Positions 32,661-32,677 of a DNA stretch of 32,677 nucleotides are shown piece after piece. Where the stretch lies: positions 1 to 32,677 of the forward strand of contig LIHJ01000072.1 in NCBI GenBank assembly GCA_001399805.1, in the 5' to 3' direction. This stretch comes from Candidatus Bathyarchaeota archaeon BA1 (lineage in GTDB: Archaea; Thermoproteota; Bathyarchaeia; Bathyarchaeales; Bathyarchaeaceae). The notes under the pieces were generated by a model, which ran no database searches, was not told the DNA's origin, and was given only the letters and a program-made list of their open reading frames with translations. The stretch's first letter is position 1. Each line of letters opens with the position of its first letter. The translations under genes and the position numbers were made by a program.

Positions 32661-32677
32661 CCATTAAATGTTGTTAT

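Noticed and set aside
1..32677. CRISPR array or insertion sequence with terminal repeats
   Set aside because: No regularly spaced repeats, Cas genes or intact transposase were seen; the repeats found are short and local.

Overview
The window is archaeal. It encodes an archaeal RadA recombinase, an RNA polymerase subunit H (Rpo5) domain, an archaeal NFACT/Rqc2-type ribosome quality-control protein, NikR, PRC-barrel and CBS-domain proteins, and TTTAAA-type TATA boxes upstream of several starts. The gene set (anaerobic Ni-CODH, HdrABC and a group 3 [NiFe] hydrogenase alongside TACK-like informational genes) suggests an anaerobic, uncultivated lineage of the Bathyarchaeia type. That placement is inference; no rRNA or tRNA gene was seen.

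Layout. 1-1200: two decayed LAGLIDADG-type endonuclease relics on the minus strand around a small helical ORF. 1444-2298: TSUP-family permease. 2335-3497: a broken PH-like gene joined by an apparent deletion to the C-terminal half of a ModE regulator. 3500-4054: an unusual RNA polymerase subunit H with an extra N-terminal domain resembling the eukaryotic Rpb5 jaw. 4878-7821: radA, interrupted by a 521-residue intein, and a small conserved downstream gene. 8210-10147: two tandem HepT-MntA (HEPN/nucleotidyltransferase) modules, the second toxin frameshifted. 10148-11368: a gene graveyard with a clan AA aspartic protease relic. 11369-14254: an EMC6-like membrane protein, a PRC-barrel/zinc-ribbon protein and the NFACT gene. 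14521-17707: a broken methyltransferase-like membrane protein and three CBS genes, two of them frameshifted. 17772-17996: a small zinc-finger protein.

The main system is a minus-strand cluster of ten genes (30405 down to 18078): [NiFe]-hydrogenase small and large subunits, a fused HdrC-HdrB, an HdrA carrying an inserted GltD/NfnB-like flavoprotein, a second canonical HdrA, MvhD, a winged-helix regulator, monofunctional Ni-CO dehydrogenase CooS, a ferredoxin-MvhD fusion and CooC. Several genes overlap by 4 bp. I infer a flavin-based electron bifurcating or confurcating machine that joins CO and H2 oxidation to ferredoxin, disulfide and NAD(P)H chemistry. The ferredoxin-MvhD protein is the likely adaptor between CooS and the Hdr core. 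No CdhD/CdhE (acetyl-CoA synthase side) genes are in the window. Next to it (30515-32660) lie a dyad operator candidate, a broken permease, two paralogous cysteine-rich small proteins of unknown function and NikR, which together look like a nickel-response neighbourhood for the two nickel enzymes.

Many non-core genes carry single-base indels, mostly in short homopolymers, while about 12 kb of the CODH/Hdr operon has none. That contrast points to gene decay, or to locally poor sequence, rather than uniformly poor sequence.
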